NCBI GenBank assembly: GCA_041844335.1
Contig: JBGZAX010000010.1
Span: 1-38,765 of the forward strand
Reading direction: 5' to 3'
Length of the DNA: 38,765 nucleotides
Source: CAUUFM01 sp041844335
Lineage (GTDB): Bacteria; Bacillota; Clostridia; Lachnospirales; Lachnospiraceae
In this document: piece after piece, positions 16,664 through 25,376 of the stretch
Layout of the letters: each line of letters opens with the position of its first letter
How positions within the stretch are numbered: the first letter of the stretch is position 1
Position numbers and translations under genes: made by a program
Notes under the pieces: generated by a model
Seen by the model: the letters and a program-made list of their open reading frames with translations, nothing else
Told to the model about the DNA's origin: nothing
Database searches by the model: none

Positions 16664-18838
16664 TCAAGACTCAAGCTTGTACTTTCTTATCAGACTTTCC
16701 AGCACACCCGCCTGTGCCGCCAGCTCTTCGCTTGCTGCCGCACTTTCCTCGCTGGTAGCGGAATTGGTCTGAACTACGGACGATATCTGATCTATACCTA
16801 TGGTAATCTGTGATATAAATTCAGCCTGCCCCCTGGATGATTTTGCAATGTTTTCTACGCTGTTGGTCACATCATTTATCTTAGTTACCACCACATCCAT
16901 AGACTTAGAGGTTCTATCGGCTAAACTGCTGCCCTTAGCTACGGCTGCCATAGTATTTTCTATAAGAGTCGTGGTACTCTTTGCCGCTTCGGCGGATTTA
17001 CCGGCTAAATTTCTCACCTCATCCGCTACGACCGCAAAGCCTTTGCCCGCCTCCCCGGCTCTGGCTGCCTCAACCGCCGCATTTAATGCCAATATATTGG
17101 TCTGAAATGCTATATCGTCTATTGTTTTTATTATCTTACTTATTTCATTGGACACATTTGTTATTTCCTCCATAGCCACCATAAGCTCGCTCATGCTTGC
17201 ACTGCTTTGCTCAAGCTCCTGTGCCGCAGATACTACTATGTTATTTGCCTCTACGGTCTCATCGGCATTTTTTTGTATACCCTCATTTATCTCCGCAATA
17301 GACGCCGACAGCTCCTGTACACTTGCAGCCTGCTCTGTAGCTCCATGTGATAAATCCTGTGCTCCCTCGGATACCTGATTCGCTCCTTGATTTATCTGAG
17401 CGGCTGCAATATTTATACTTCCAAAAGCATCGTTTAATGTATCAAGTAAGCTGTCATAGGAGTTTTGTATGGATACAAACTCTCCGACAAAATCTGTCTG
17501 CGGTCTAAGTGTAAAGTCCTGAGATGCTAATGATTGCATCCATTCCTGTATTTCCAAGATCGTTTGCTTCAATCCCACAAATGCCGATGATATAAGGCTG
17601 CAAGTATGTCCTATTTCATCACGATTCATATATGTTATTTCATAGCCGAAGTCTCCGGATTTCAAAGCCTGTGCCGCCTCACTAAGCTGTCCTAAAGGTC
17701 TTAAGCCCTTAACTATACTTGCTGATATGATTATTATAAGCCCCACCAATGATACTATGGATATAGATGCCATTGTAACCACAAGGACATAAACATCCTT
17801 TAGCTGATCGTCTCTTTGAAGTGCAGTATATGCCCACCATGTTTCACCGCCTGCAACCACAGGCACAAAATATCCTAAATAAAGTTTTTTATTCTGCGAG
17901 GTTATGTTTCCGACAAAAGGCTGTTTTTCATCCAGCTTACCCTTAATCACAGAAAGCTCTTTAGGATCAGGAATTAAAACACTTAACGGCTGCCCGACAG
18001 CCTTCTCTCCCCTTGTACTATGATACAGTACACTGCCGCTTTCACTCAGTAGACCTGCTATCATGGTTTTATAGCTTTCATCATAGCTGACCAATGTTTT
18101 AAATTCATCTAAATTTATATCGACAGCCAGCACAGCCACTATTTTATTGTCAATAATTACGGGAGTTGCCAATGTTAAAATTGTCATACCGTCGTATTTA
18201 TAAGGTTCGCTTATTGACGCTTCGCCGTCATTTATAACATTTTTGTACCAAGTCTCTTCAAAATATCCGTCACTGCCCTTTATCTGTGTATAGTCATCGG
18301 TACCGATAGAGCCGTTGTTAACATAGATTGCATATTCTTTCGTATTCTTATTAAATGCATATGGCTCAAAATAAATCCCGGCTCCGGTTAACAGATCGTG
18401 ATTGGCAATACTGCTCATAAGAATATCTATATAGAATTCTTCAGCGTAATGCTGCTTTTCATTAAGCTTAAGACCGTTTGCATATATTTTGCTTAAATGT
18501 AGTGTTCCGGCTGTATCATCAGCTGTGATATCCTTATATTTTTTCAGTGTGTAGTCGAACAACAGCTCATTTACCGTATTTGCGGTGGTTATCTTAAATG
18601 TGACCTCTTTTGAATTTTCTATGGCAAAATTTTCAAAAATTTTGCTTACATTTTTCTTTATTCTGGTCATATTGTTGAAAATAACAATGATTGTTAAAAT
18701 AGCCATTACAAAAAAGATAACGGCGGCTATCTGTGCTGCTATCCTGGTGGAAATTTTTTCATTCCATTTTAATTGCACGCCTGTCACAGCCGGCTCCTGC
18801 CTGAATGCCTTTTGCTTTTTGTTTTCAAAAATTCTCAT
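16664..18838 (-). CDS. Methyl-accepting chemotaxis protein with dCache-type sensor (copy 2)
   Basis: This is the second chemoreceptor, 724 residues from ATG 18838, which has AGGAGGGG just upstream; a GTG at 18856 would place the start before that site. The domain order equals copy 1: TM1, periplasm-side sensor with a Cache-like fold, TM2, HAMP, signalling domain. From about residue 468 the signalling domain is about 91 percent identical to copy 1, including a stretch of 76 identical residues around the CheA-contacting tip. The sensor halves share only scattered residues, so the ligands probably differ. It lies 54 bases after the racemase-like gene with no clear promoter or terminator between them, so it may be read from the degV transcript. 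Confidence 0.94.
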   Translation of the reverse strand: MRIFENKKQKAFRQEPAVTGVQLKWNEKISTRIAAQIAAVIFFVMAILTIIVIFNNMTRIKKNVSKIFENFAIENSKEVTFKITTANTVNELLFDYTLKKYKDITADDTAGTLHLSKIYANGLKLNEKQHYAEEFYIDILMSSIANHDLLTGAGIYFEPYAFNKNTKEYAIYVNNGSIGTDDYTQIKGSDGYFEETWYKNVINDGEASISEPYKYDGMTILTLATPVIIDNKIVAVLAVDINLDEFKTLVSYDESYKTMIAGLLSESGSVLYHSTRGEKAVGQPLSVLIPDPKELSVIKGKLDEKQPFVGNITSQNKKLYLGYFVPVVAGGETWWAYTALQRDDQLKDVYVLVVTMASISIVSLVGLIIIISASIVKGLRPLGQLSEAAQALKSGDFGYEITYMNRDEIGHTCSLISSAFVGLKQTILEIQEWMQSLASQDFTLRPQTDFVGEFVSIQNSYDSLLDTLNDAFGSINIAAAQINQGANQVSEGAQDLSHGATEQAASVQELSASIAEINEGIQKNADETVEANNIVVSAAQELEQSSASMSELMVAMEEITNVSNEISKIIKTIDDIAFQTNILALNAAVEAARAGEAGKGFAVVADEVRNLAGKSAEAAKSTTTLIENTMAAVAKGSSLADRTSKSMDVVVTKINDVTNSVENIAKSSRGQAEFISQITIGIDQISSVVQTNSATSEESAAASEELAAQAGVLESLIRKYKLES

Positions 18839-18892
18839 TTTTCCCCTCCTGTTCACAAGTAAAGCTTAAATTGACAAAATTGCCTACACGCT

Positions 18893-20095
18893 TTAATCAA
18901 AAACTCCGTCAAAAGCTAATTTTTCCAGCTCGCCTTCACTACAACCATACTTTTTCAATACATCAAACGTATCATAGCCTATCTCCTTTCCTGTATGCCT
19001 ATATTCAACCTTAGACTCGGATAGCTTTATCGGCATAGCAAACTGCCTTACCTTCTTCTCACCCGAATCAACCTCAACTATCATAGCTCTTTCCTTTATC
19101 TGTGGATCGTTTTCAAACGCCTCCTCAAAGTCAAGTACCTTTTCAATGCAGGCGTCAAGCCTATCAAATTTTTTCAACCAATAAGACATAGTTTTTGATC
19201 CTATCAGCTGTCTGAACCTGTTTTTCAGAGCCCCGTTGTCCTTAGGCGTAGCCCCCGCATCAATAAGCTCCGGCATATCAACAGCTGTAGCCAGGGCTTT
19301 TAAAAATTTCGGCTCTAAGGAACCTATTGCTAAATATTCCTTATCGGATGTTTCATAAATATCATAAATTCCGGCACCGTTCAGCTCGAAGCCCTCTCTG
19401 GTCTTTTTTCCTCCGTTTAACAAATAATCCGCACCCTCAAAGCTGTTCATGGGAATAATGGTATCCAGCATGGAAATATCGATGTATTGTCCATTTCCCG
19501 TCATGCTTCTGTAATTAACCGCAGCCAAAATACCGATAACTGCATGTAATGCACCACCTGCTATATCTCCCAGCTGTGTACCCATCAAAGACGGTCCATA
19601 ATTTTTGCGTCCGGATATTGATAAGAGTCCGCTCTTTGCCAAAAAATTGATGTCATGCCCCGCCACATCTTTAAGCGGTCCCGTGTTTCCGTAAGAGGAA
19701 ACGGAGCAATATATCAGCTTCGGATTTATTTTGCTGAGTACATCGTAAGACAAACCGAGCCTTTCCATAACACCCGGTCTGAACTGCTCAATAACTATAT
19801 CATATTCCATTATCATTTTCTTAACTATCTCTATTGACTCCGATTTTTTCAAATTTAATGAAACCGTTTTCTTATTCCTGTTTAACCAAAGCTGGTTGGC
19901 ATTCAACCCCAGCTCCTTATCTTTTTCTCCCATTTCATACACAAGATCCAGCTTTGATTTGGAGCCGATTTTCACCACCTCGGCACCCAAGTCCGCCAGC
20001 ATAAGTGTTGCGTATGGACCGGGCAGCAGGGTTGTGAAATCAAGTATTTTTAAATTGCATAAAGCCGATTTGCGATCTCTCATATCATCCGCCAT
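18893..20095 (-). CDS. CaiB/BaiF-fold enzyme, probable alpha-methylacyl-CoA racemase type
   Basis: This is a 400-residue member of the CaiB/BaiF (class III CoA-transferase) family. The N-terminus has LLPGPYATLMLADLGAEVVK. The residues point to a racemase rather than a transferase: H147 in AGHDIN, D177 in LGDIAGG and E261 in LEPKF. The 30-residue spacing of His and Asp and the position of the Glu match the known catalytic His126, Asp156 and Glu241 of Mycobacterium tuberculosis alpha-methylacyl-CoA racemase. By contrast the CoA-transferase at 29801-31009 lacks the His. Its substrate may be a branched acyl-CoA. It follows degV by 8 bases with GGAGG before the ATG. A transferase or bile-acid BaiF-type role remains possible. 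Confidence 0.82.
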   Translation of the reverse strand: MADDMRDRKSALCNLKILDFTTLLPGPYATLMLADLGAEVVKIGSKSKLDLVYEMGEKDKELGLNANQLWLNRNKKTVSLNLKKSESIEIVKKMIMEYDIVIEQFRPGVMERLGLSYDVLSKINPKLIYCSVSSYGNTGPLKDVAGHDINFLAKSGLLSISGRKNYGPSLMGTQLGDIAGGALHAVIGILAAVNYRSMTGNGQYIDISMLDTIIPMNSFEGADYLLNGGKKTREGFELNGAGIYDIYETSDKEYLAIGSLEPKFLKALATAVDMPELIDAGATPKDNGALKNRFRQLIGSKTMSYWLKKFDRLDACIEKVLDFEEAFENDPQIKERAMIVEVDSGEKKVRQFAMPIKLSESKVEYRHTGKEIGYDTFDVLKKYGCSEGELEKLAFDGVFD

Positions 20096-20103
20096 AATTC
20101 CTC

Positions 20104-20952
20104 CTATTTTTTAAAACAGATAAAGCCCGTAGTTCCGGGACCCCCATGTGTACCTATACCGCAGCCTATCATAAACAGATGCACAGCCTTAGGATGAAAA
20201 GCGGTCATAATAGCATCCGAAAGCCTGTCTCTTTCCTTTATGTCGTCGGTATAACCTATGTAGATCTCCTGATCTGAAAGATCTGATATACCGTTCGCCT
20301 TAGCTACCTCTATAAGCTTACTCACAACATTGCTTTTCCCTCTTGCATTTGCCACATTTTCTACCAATCCCTCCTTTATTACACAAATAGGCTTGATACC
20401 TAAAACTGTACCGAGCACGGCCTTTATAGCCGATATTCTACCTCCCCGTCTTAAATGTTCAAGGTCATCACAAAAAAATGTTACGTAGATCTTTGACTTA
20501 AGCGCTTCTATTTTTGCTACTATTTCATCAATAGACAGCCCCTCATCACGTAATTTCCCAGCCTCTATTAATAATACGGCAATACCGAAGCATAGAGTAT
20601 TGGAATCAACTATTCTTATTCTGCTGCTGTCACAATCAAGGCTTGCCATTACCGCACTTTGATACGTACCCGTAGCGGATGCAGCAGCAGAAATATATAA
20701 AATCTGATAGCCCTCTTTTAAGTATTTGTCAAAGACATTATAAAAATCCGTATAGGTAATTTGCGAGGTTTTCGGAACTACACGCTCGGATCTTATTCTC
20801 CTATAAAACTCCTCAGTCTTAATATCAATCCTATCTCTATATTGTTCATCACCTATAAATATAGTAAGCGGCATAAACTCTATGTCGTACTTTTCTATAT
20901 ATTCTTCCTTGATGTCGGATAAACTGTCGCAAATAATCTTTATTTTTTCCAT
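20104..20952 (-). CDS. DegV family fatty-acid-binding protein
   Basis: This is a 282-residue cytoplasmic protein of the DegV/FakB family. Such proteins hold a fatty acid, and with FakA present it can be phosphorylated and used for phospholipid synthesis. Family features are the opening IICDSLSDI, the PKTSQITYTDF block near residue 59 that contacts the carboxylate, ISAAASATGTY, the basic ARGKSNV segment, and the terminal GTHGGPGTTGF. AAGGAGAG stands just before the ATG. No fakA lies in the window. It is the first gene of a two-gene unit with the racemase-like enzyme, which suggests a shared role with exogenous or branched acyl chains (inference). Confidence 0.9.
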   Translation of the reverse strand: MEKIKIICDSLSDIKEEYIEKYDIEFMPLTIFIGDEQYRDRIDIKTEEFYRRIRSERVVPKTSQITYTDFYNVFDKYLKEGYQILYISAAASATGTYQSAVMASLDCDSSRIRIVDSNTLCFGIAVLLIEAGKLRDEGLSIDEIVAKIEALKSKIYVTFFCDDLEHLRRGGRISAIKAVLGTVLGIKPICVIKEGLVENVANARGKSNVVSKLIEVAKANGISDLSDQEIYIGYTDDIKERDRLSDAIMTAFHPKAVHLFMIGCGIGTHGGPGTTGFICFKK

Positions 20953-21355
20953 TTCTCTCCTTTCAAATTACAACTGTTTTATTTTCTGAAAATCAAATAC
21001 TTAAAAAGCCTTTAAAAACATTATAACTTCTATTTTAAGAATATAATGATATCATCCGTTGATAATAATATCACAAATAAAGAATAAAATCTATTGCAAT
21101 TTTTGTATAAATTAAAGCCAGAAGTCCTCAATGTATTTAACGACCATCATCAAAATCACATAATTAAGGCATTTTCTCATCTGTTTCATTGATTTACCGA
21201 ATTGAACAAAAAACTGAAAAAACTATTGACATTTAATTAAAAGATTTGTAGAATTCAATTACAATAAATATGGAAAAAAGTTGCATTTAAATGTGAGATC
21301 ATAAATATTAAATGTCAACCTCATTCCATAATCAATTTAAAGGAGAGTTTAATTT
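20953..21355. other. 403-base A/T-rich divergent intergenic region
   Basis: It separates degV (minus) from the PepSY protein gene (plus). It contains the PepSY promoter at 21226-21254, a TATAAT-like box for degV at 21020-21025 (minus strand) without a convincing -35, and the perfect 10-base palindrome ATGATATCAT near 21046-21055. No ORF with a ribosome site, no RNA gene and no long repeat was seen. Confidence 0.6.
21226..21254 (+). promoter_or_regulatory. Sigma-A promoter of the PepSY repeat protein gene
   Basis: A perfect TTGACA (21226-21231), a 17-base spacer and TAGAAT (21249-21254) precede the gene. The start would be near 21262, giving a 5' untranslated region of about 95 bases that ends in AAGGAGAG before the ATG. 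Confidence 0.75.
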
Positions 21356-22186
21356 ATGAAAACTGATAGTAAAACATCAAGGTACATTATCACAGGACTT
21401 GCTCTATCGCTTATATTCAGCTTATCTGCGGCTTCAGCACCTGTATATGCCGCTCGCAAAGAGATTAATCTAAAGAAAGCAAAATCTGTTGCTCTTAAAG
21501 ATGCAGGCTTAAAGGCATCTGATATCACCTTTGTAAAGACAAAGCTTGACAACGATGACGGTAAAATGGTATATGACATTGAATTTTATAGCGGTAATGT
21601 AGAATATGACTACGAAATTGATGCAATGTCGGGGAAAATACTTTCTAAGGACACCGATATTGAGAACTACACCATTTCTCAAAAAAATAATAAAACACAA
21701 AATATGGTTAAATCAGATTCCTCAATAAGTCTGAAAAAAGCTAAATCTATTGCTCTTAAAGACACGGGCTTAAAAACATCGGAGGTTACCTTTGTAAAAG
21801 CAAAGCTTGACAACGATGACGGTAAAATGGTATATGACATTGAATTTTATAGCGGTAATGTAGAATATGACTACGAAATTGATGCAATGTCGGGAGAGAT
21901 ACTTTCTAAGGACACCGATATTGAAAACTACACCATTTCTCAAAAAAATAATAAAATACAAAATATGGTTAAATCAGATTCCTCAATAAGTCTGAAAAAA
22001 GCTAAATCCATTGCTCTTAAGGATGCGGGCTTAAAAACATCGGAGGTTAGCTTTATAAAAACAAAGCTTGACAACGATGACGGTAAAAAGGTGTATGACA
22101 TTGAATTTTATCGTGGTAATGTAAAATATGAATATGAAATTGATGCAATGTCAGGAGAAGTGCTTGATAAAGATACTGATATGTAA
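21356..22186 (+). CDS. Secreted protein of three tandem PepSY domains
   Basis: This is a 276-residue exported protein. The first 33 residues are a signal peptide: Lys/Arg at the start, a hydrophobic core about 11-27, and a cleavage-like PVYA before ARKEI. The rest is three copies of an 87-residue unit starting at residues 37, 124 and 211, the last lacking the linker. Each holds a PepSY domain: KKAKSIALKDAGL helix, KLDNDDGK turn, YDIEFY strand and the terminal EIDAMSG. Units 1 and 2 are nearly identical in DNA. PepSY domains in secreted proteins are thought to inhibit or chaperone proteases; here there is no protease gene adjacent. The gene is monocistronic, between its own promoter and a terminator. 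Confidence 0.9.
   Translation: MKTDSKTSRYIITGLALSLIFSLSAASAPVYAARKEINLKKAKSVALKDAGLKASDITFVKTKLDNDDGKMVYDIEFYSGNVEYDYEIDAMSGKILSKDTDIENYTISQKNNKTQNMVKSDSSISLKKAKSIALKDTGLKTSEVTFVKAKLDNDDGKMVYDIEFYSGNVEYDYEIDAMSGEILSKDTDIENYTISQKNNKIQNMVKSDSSISLKKAKSIALKDAGLKTSEVSFIKTKLDNDDGKKVYDIEFYRGNVKYEYEIDAMSGEVLDKDTDM
21464..22183 (+). repeat. Three 261-base direct repeats (units 21464-21724, 21725-21985, 21986-22183)
   Basis: The units are in register at exactly 261 bases; the block beginning AAAGCTTGACAACGATGACG recurs at 21541, 21802 and 22063. The first two units are nearly identical, and the third is shorter and more diverged. Each encodes one PepSY domain plus linker. Confidence 0.95.
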
Positions 22187-22220
22187 CTATACAATTATAT
22201 AATTCCATAAAAATAAATAA

Positions 22221-22264
22221 AGAATTCTCATTTTAATTGAAATTTCAATCAAAATGAGAATTCT
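22221..22264. terminator. Bidirectional terminator between the PepSY gene and the had operon
   Basis: A perfect 14-bp stem (22221-22234 with 22251-22264, AGAATTCTCATTTT and its complement) extends after one mismatch by a further 4 bp. It lies 34 bases after the PepSY stop and 15 bases past the end of the convergent transporter gene. On the minus strand it is followed by a T-rich stretch, so it should end the had operon; on the plus strand the T run is short. Confidence 0.88.
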
Positions 22265-22279
22265 TTGTCTAATGTACTT

Positions 22280-23416
22280 CTATTCCACATCCGGATGTTC
22301 CTTTTTAAACTTGATGTTCTTTATAGGGGCAACAATAGCAAGAGGTATCACCAAAGCAAATATGGATACTCTTCCAAGCCATCTATATCCGACAGCTACG
22401 AGCTTCATAAGTCCGAACACCGATAATGATACGGATACCACCATCGATACTATTGATATAATCATTCTTCTCTTGGAAAGATCAATAGACGGTAATATAA
22501 CATTTTCAAGCCTTGTTACAAGACCGAATATAAGTCCCACACCCGTTGAGATAAATGCTAAAAACAATATGAGCGTGTAAGCCCACTCAAGAGCCGGAAT
22601 GTTTAACTGCTTTGCTATCGTCAATATGGGTAACACAAGCTGTTCACCTTCCATTCCCGAGATATATCCTATAATCATCATAGCCGATAAAGCTATCATA
22701 ACACCGTTTATAATTGTGCCTATAATAAACATTCCTGTACATTTTTTTGTAGAATTAAGATCTCCTGAGGCACTGATAACGGCTCCTACCGCCAATGTCT
22801 GTAATCCTATGTATTGGCAAGCAGACCAGACTGCTCCCATGAGATTTTTACCTTCAGGGATGCTTTTAGCCGCAAAAGCATCGGAGATACCCTTAGCACC
22901 TGATGATAACCCGGGTATCAGAAGCATTGTCAAACATATGAGTATCAGTATAGTAATAGTTGTGGATGCCTTCTTTACCACATCGGCACCGAATATTGTC
23001 AATAAAAAGAAAATTATTCCCGTTAAAACAATTCCGATATGATAATTTAAGTTAAACTGCTGTTTAAGTAACGAACCGCTGCCTGCTATTGCAATTCCTG
23101 TTCCGACTGCCACCAGAACAATGAATGCTATATCCAAAAAAAGCTTTCCAACAGTAGAAAATGGTGCATACAGTTCCTTAGCCAGCTCGTCATATCTGTA
23201 AACCTGATGATTTTTTGCCATAACAGCTGCATTATAATAACACCATCCAATAGCCAAAATCGCTAAAAATGGTAAAAAAAACGATGGAAATCCGAATCCC
23301 ACAAAAAATTGAACTGTCTGATTTCCTGTCGCAAAACCGCCGCCCACATGGGTTCCGAACCATACAGAGGCAACCGCAAACATAACCATAAATACCGATT
23401 TTTTCTTGTTTTCCAT
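22280..23416 (-). CDS. YkvI family membrane transporter (APC/LeuT-like)
   Basis: This is a 378-residue membrane protein with about ten to eleven hydrophobic helices and few charges. The first helix contains HVGGGFATGNQ, the glycine-rich unwound helix typical of LeuT-fold carriers and of the YkvI family. The substrate is not established. It is the last gene after etfA in the had operon, with AAAGGAGGA before the ATG and an 89-base gap that contains a hairpin. The position suggests uptake of the amino or hydroxy acid that the operon reduces, or export of its product (inference). It ends at a strong terminator. Confidence 0.85.
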   Translation of the reverse strand: MENKKKSVFMVMFAVASVWFGTHVGGGFATGNQTVQFFVGFGFPSFFLPFLAILAIGWCYYNAAVMAKNHQVYRYDELAKELYAPFSTVGKLFLDIAFIVLVAVGTGIAIAGSGSLLKQQFNLNYHIGIVLTGIIFFLLTIFGADVVKKASTTITILILICLTMLLIPGLSSGAKGISDAFAAKSIPEGKNLMGAVWSACQYIGLQTLAVGAVISASGDLNSTKKCTGMFIIGTIINGVMIALSAMMIIGYISGMEGEQLVLPILTIAKQLNIPALEWAYTLILFLAFISTGVGLIFGLVTRLENVILPSIDLSKRRMIISIVSMVVSVSLSVFGLMKLVAVGYRWLGRVSIFALVIPLAIVAPIKNIKFKKEHPDVE

Positions 23417-23453
23417 ATAAAATTTCCTCCTTTACTTTAGCTTAATTTAATAC

Positions 23454-23487
23454 AAACCTCGCCACTGTCCGAACAGTAGAGAGGTTT
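23454..23487 (-). promoter_or_regulatory. Intercistronic hairpin between etfA and the transporter gene
   Basis: A 7-bp stem AAACCTC/GAGGTTT (23454-23460 with 23481-23487), an internal loop and a 5-bp stem ACTGT/ACAGT (23464-23468 with 23473-23477) surround a 4-base loop. No T run follows on the minus strand, so it looks like an RNA-processing or partial-readthrough element rather than a full terminator. Confidence 0.5.
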
Positions 23488-23505
23488 GCAAAATTGTTTA
23501 TTCGA

Positions 23506-24537
23506 TTATTTAAATAACTGCTCCAAACGAGCTCCGTCTTTCAATAATTCTGTTAATTTTGGAATAACATCATAAACATCACCCACTATGCCATAGTCAG
23601 CCACATCAAAGATAGGAGCATATTCATTTGTATTAACAGCAATGATTATGTCAGATTCCTGCATACCTGCCAAGTGCTGGATAGCTCCGGATATACCGCA
23701 AGCAATATACACTTTAGGTTTAACTGTTGTACCTGTCTGACCTACCTGTCTTGAATGATCAATCCATCCTGAATCAACTGCCGCTCTTGAGGCACCGATT
23801 GTTCCGCCCAAAACATCAGCCAATTCCTGTAGCATCTTAAATCCGTCAGGATTTTTGATTCCGAGACCTCCTGAAACAATGATTTCAGCGTCTGTCAAAG
23901 ATACTGTATCCTTCTTTGTCTTAACGATATCTAATACCTTTGTTCTGATATCAGCCTCTGTGAGCTTAAGTGCAACATTTATTACCTCGCCCTTGTTGGA
24001 AACATTCTCAATAGCTTTATCCATAACACCCGGTCTAACTGTTGCCATCTGCGGGCGAACCTCAGGGCAAATGATGGTAGCCATCAAGTTACCGCCGAAA
24101 GCAGGACGTGTCATTCTTAATTTTTTATCTTCTTCATCTACATCAAGCTTTGTACAGTCAGCTGTAAGACCTGTATCTAATGATGAGGCTACTCTTGGAG
24201 CTAAATCACGACCCACGTGTGTAGCACCTACCAATACCACTTCAGGCTTGTATTCTTCGATAGCATCGATTAAAACCTTTGCGTATGCATCTGTTGTGTA
24301 GTTCTTTAATAATGGGCTGTTAGCATAGTAAACCTTGCTGGCACCATACTTAATCAGTGTCTGAGCAATATCATCTACGTTCTCACCTGATAGGAAAGCA
24401 CATAATTCTACTCCTATCGCATCAGCAAGTTTTTTTCCTTCACCTAATAATTCAATAACTACCGGAGTTAATTTCCCCTGGCGCTGCTCAGCATACACCC
24501 ATACGTTTTTGAATTGTTTAATGTCTCTATTATCCAT
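23506..24537 (-). CDS. etfA: Electron transfer flavoprotein alpha subunit
   Basis: This is a 343-residue subunit that carries FAD and passes electrons between EtfB and the acyl-CoA dehydrogenase. The C-terminal FAD domain is unmistakable: GGLGIKNPDGF, GASRAAVDSGW, QVGQTGTTVKP and NEYAPIFDVADYGIVGD. The N-terminal domain ends near residue 200. It lies 12 bases after etfB with GGAGG before the ATG. The order acdB-etfB-etfA matches the Clostridioides difficile had operon. In that pathway electrons go to the enoyl-CoA, possibly with ferredoxin reduction by bifurcation; the sequence alone does not prove bifurcation. Confidence 0.96.
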   Translation of the reverse strand: MDNRDIKQFKNVWVYAEQRQGKLTPVVIELLGEGKKLADAIGVELCAFLSGENVDDIAQTLIKYGASKVYYANSPLLKNYTTDAYAKVLIDAIEEYKPEVVLVGATHVGRDLAPRVASSLDTGLTADCTKLDVDEEDKKLRMTRPAFGGNLMATIICPEVRPQMATVRPGVMDKAIENVSNKGEVINVALKLTEADIRTKVLDIVKTKKDTVSLTDAEIIVSGGLGIKNPDGFKMLQELADVLGGTIGASRAAVDSGWIDHSRQVGQTGTTVKPKVYIACGISGAIQHLAGMQESDIIIAVNTNEYAPIFDVADYGIVGDVYDVIPKLTELLKDGARLEQLFK

Positions 24538-24549
24538 TTAATCCTCCAA

Positions 24550-25335
24550 TCAAATTACGTGCTTTTGTTTTAATTCGACAACAAGCTGCTCGATTCTATC
24601 CTTGGTTGTTCCCTCAAGCATCTTTCCCTTGCCCTTTGGTTGAGGCGTAAATGAACGTGCAACTCTTGTTGGAGAAGCCTTTAATCCTACTTGAGTTGGC
24701 TCTACATCTAAGTCATTAATTGTAAGTGTCTTGATTTCTTTCTGCATAGCATCGAAAATCTTGTCAACAGCCATATATCTTGGCTCATTAAGCTCCTTGA
24801 TTGCAGTCAACATACAAGGTGTCTTAATTTCAATTACTTCATATCCGTCCTCAAGCTGTCTTTCCACCCTAACGGTTCCGTTATTGTATTCAAATTTCTG
24901 AACATAAGTAACCTGCGGTAATCCCAGCTTTTCAGCTATCTGTGGTCCAACCTGAGCTGTATCACCGTCAATTGCCTGACGTCCCGCAAAGATTATATCA
25001 TAGTTTCCGATCTTTTTACAAGCTGAAGCGATAGCATTTGAAGTAGCCCAAGTATCAGATCCGCCGAAAGCTCTGTCTGTAACAAGATAAGCTTCATCAG
25101 CTCCCATAGCCAGGCACTCACGCAACATTATCTCCGCCTGTGGCGGACCCATGGTTACGACTGTAACTATAGTATCAGGATTTTGATCTTTTACTTTTAA
25201 TGCCTCTTCTAAAGCGTTAGCATCATCAGGATTTAGAATGCTTGGCACTCCGTCTCTAATTAAAGTACTGGTTACAGGGTCGATACGAACCTCTGTAGTA
25301 TCAGGTACTTGCTTTGCACATACTAAAATTCTCAA
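24550..25335 (-). CDS. etfB: Electron transfer flavoprotein beta subunit
   Basis: This is a 261-residue partner of EtfA that binds the second cofactor (AMP or a bifurcating FAD) and takes electrons from NADH in anaerobe-type Etfs. Typical features are the opening RILVCAKQVPDTTEV, the block LNPDDANALEEAL, the family motif GRQAIDGDTAQVGPQ and a C-terminal region reaching RSFTPQPKGKG. It is 41 bases downstream of acdB and 12 bases upstream of etfA. The NADH-type sequence DGDTAQVGP agrees with a bifurcating EtfAB acting with AcdB, as known for related Clostridia (family knowledge). Confidence 0.96.
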   Translation of the reverse strand: MRILVCAKQVPDTTEVRIDPVTSTLIRDGVPSILNPDDANALEEALKVKDQNPDTIVTVVTMGPPQAEIMLRECLAMGADEAYLVTDRAFGGSDTWATSNAIASACKKIGNYDIIFAGRQAIDGDTAQVGPQIAEKLGLPQVTYVQKFEYNNGTVRVERQLEDGYEVIEIKTPCMLTAIKELNEPRYMAVDKIFDAMQKEIKTLTINDLDVEPTQVGLKASPTRVARSFTPQPKGKGKMLEGTTKDRIEQLVVELKQKHVI

Positions 25336-25376
25336 AATAAGTCCTCCAATTTTATAAATTAAATTAATTTAGCTAT

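Noticed and set aside
16501..16758. Plus-strand open frame of 85 codons between the receptor genes
   Set aside because: It runs through the terminator hairpin into the antisense of the second receptor, has no ribosome site and encodes no recognisable protein.
18893..20095. Second copy of HadA (CoA-transferase) for the Stickland pathway
   Set aside because: The His147/Asp177/Glu261 set matches methylacyl-CoA racemases, and overall similarity to the HadA at 29801-31009 is low.
21509..21961. Two similar minus-strand open frames opposite the PepSY gene
   Set aside because: They are antisense shadows of the 261-base repeats and resemble each other only because the repeats do.
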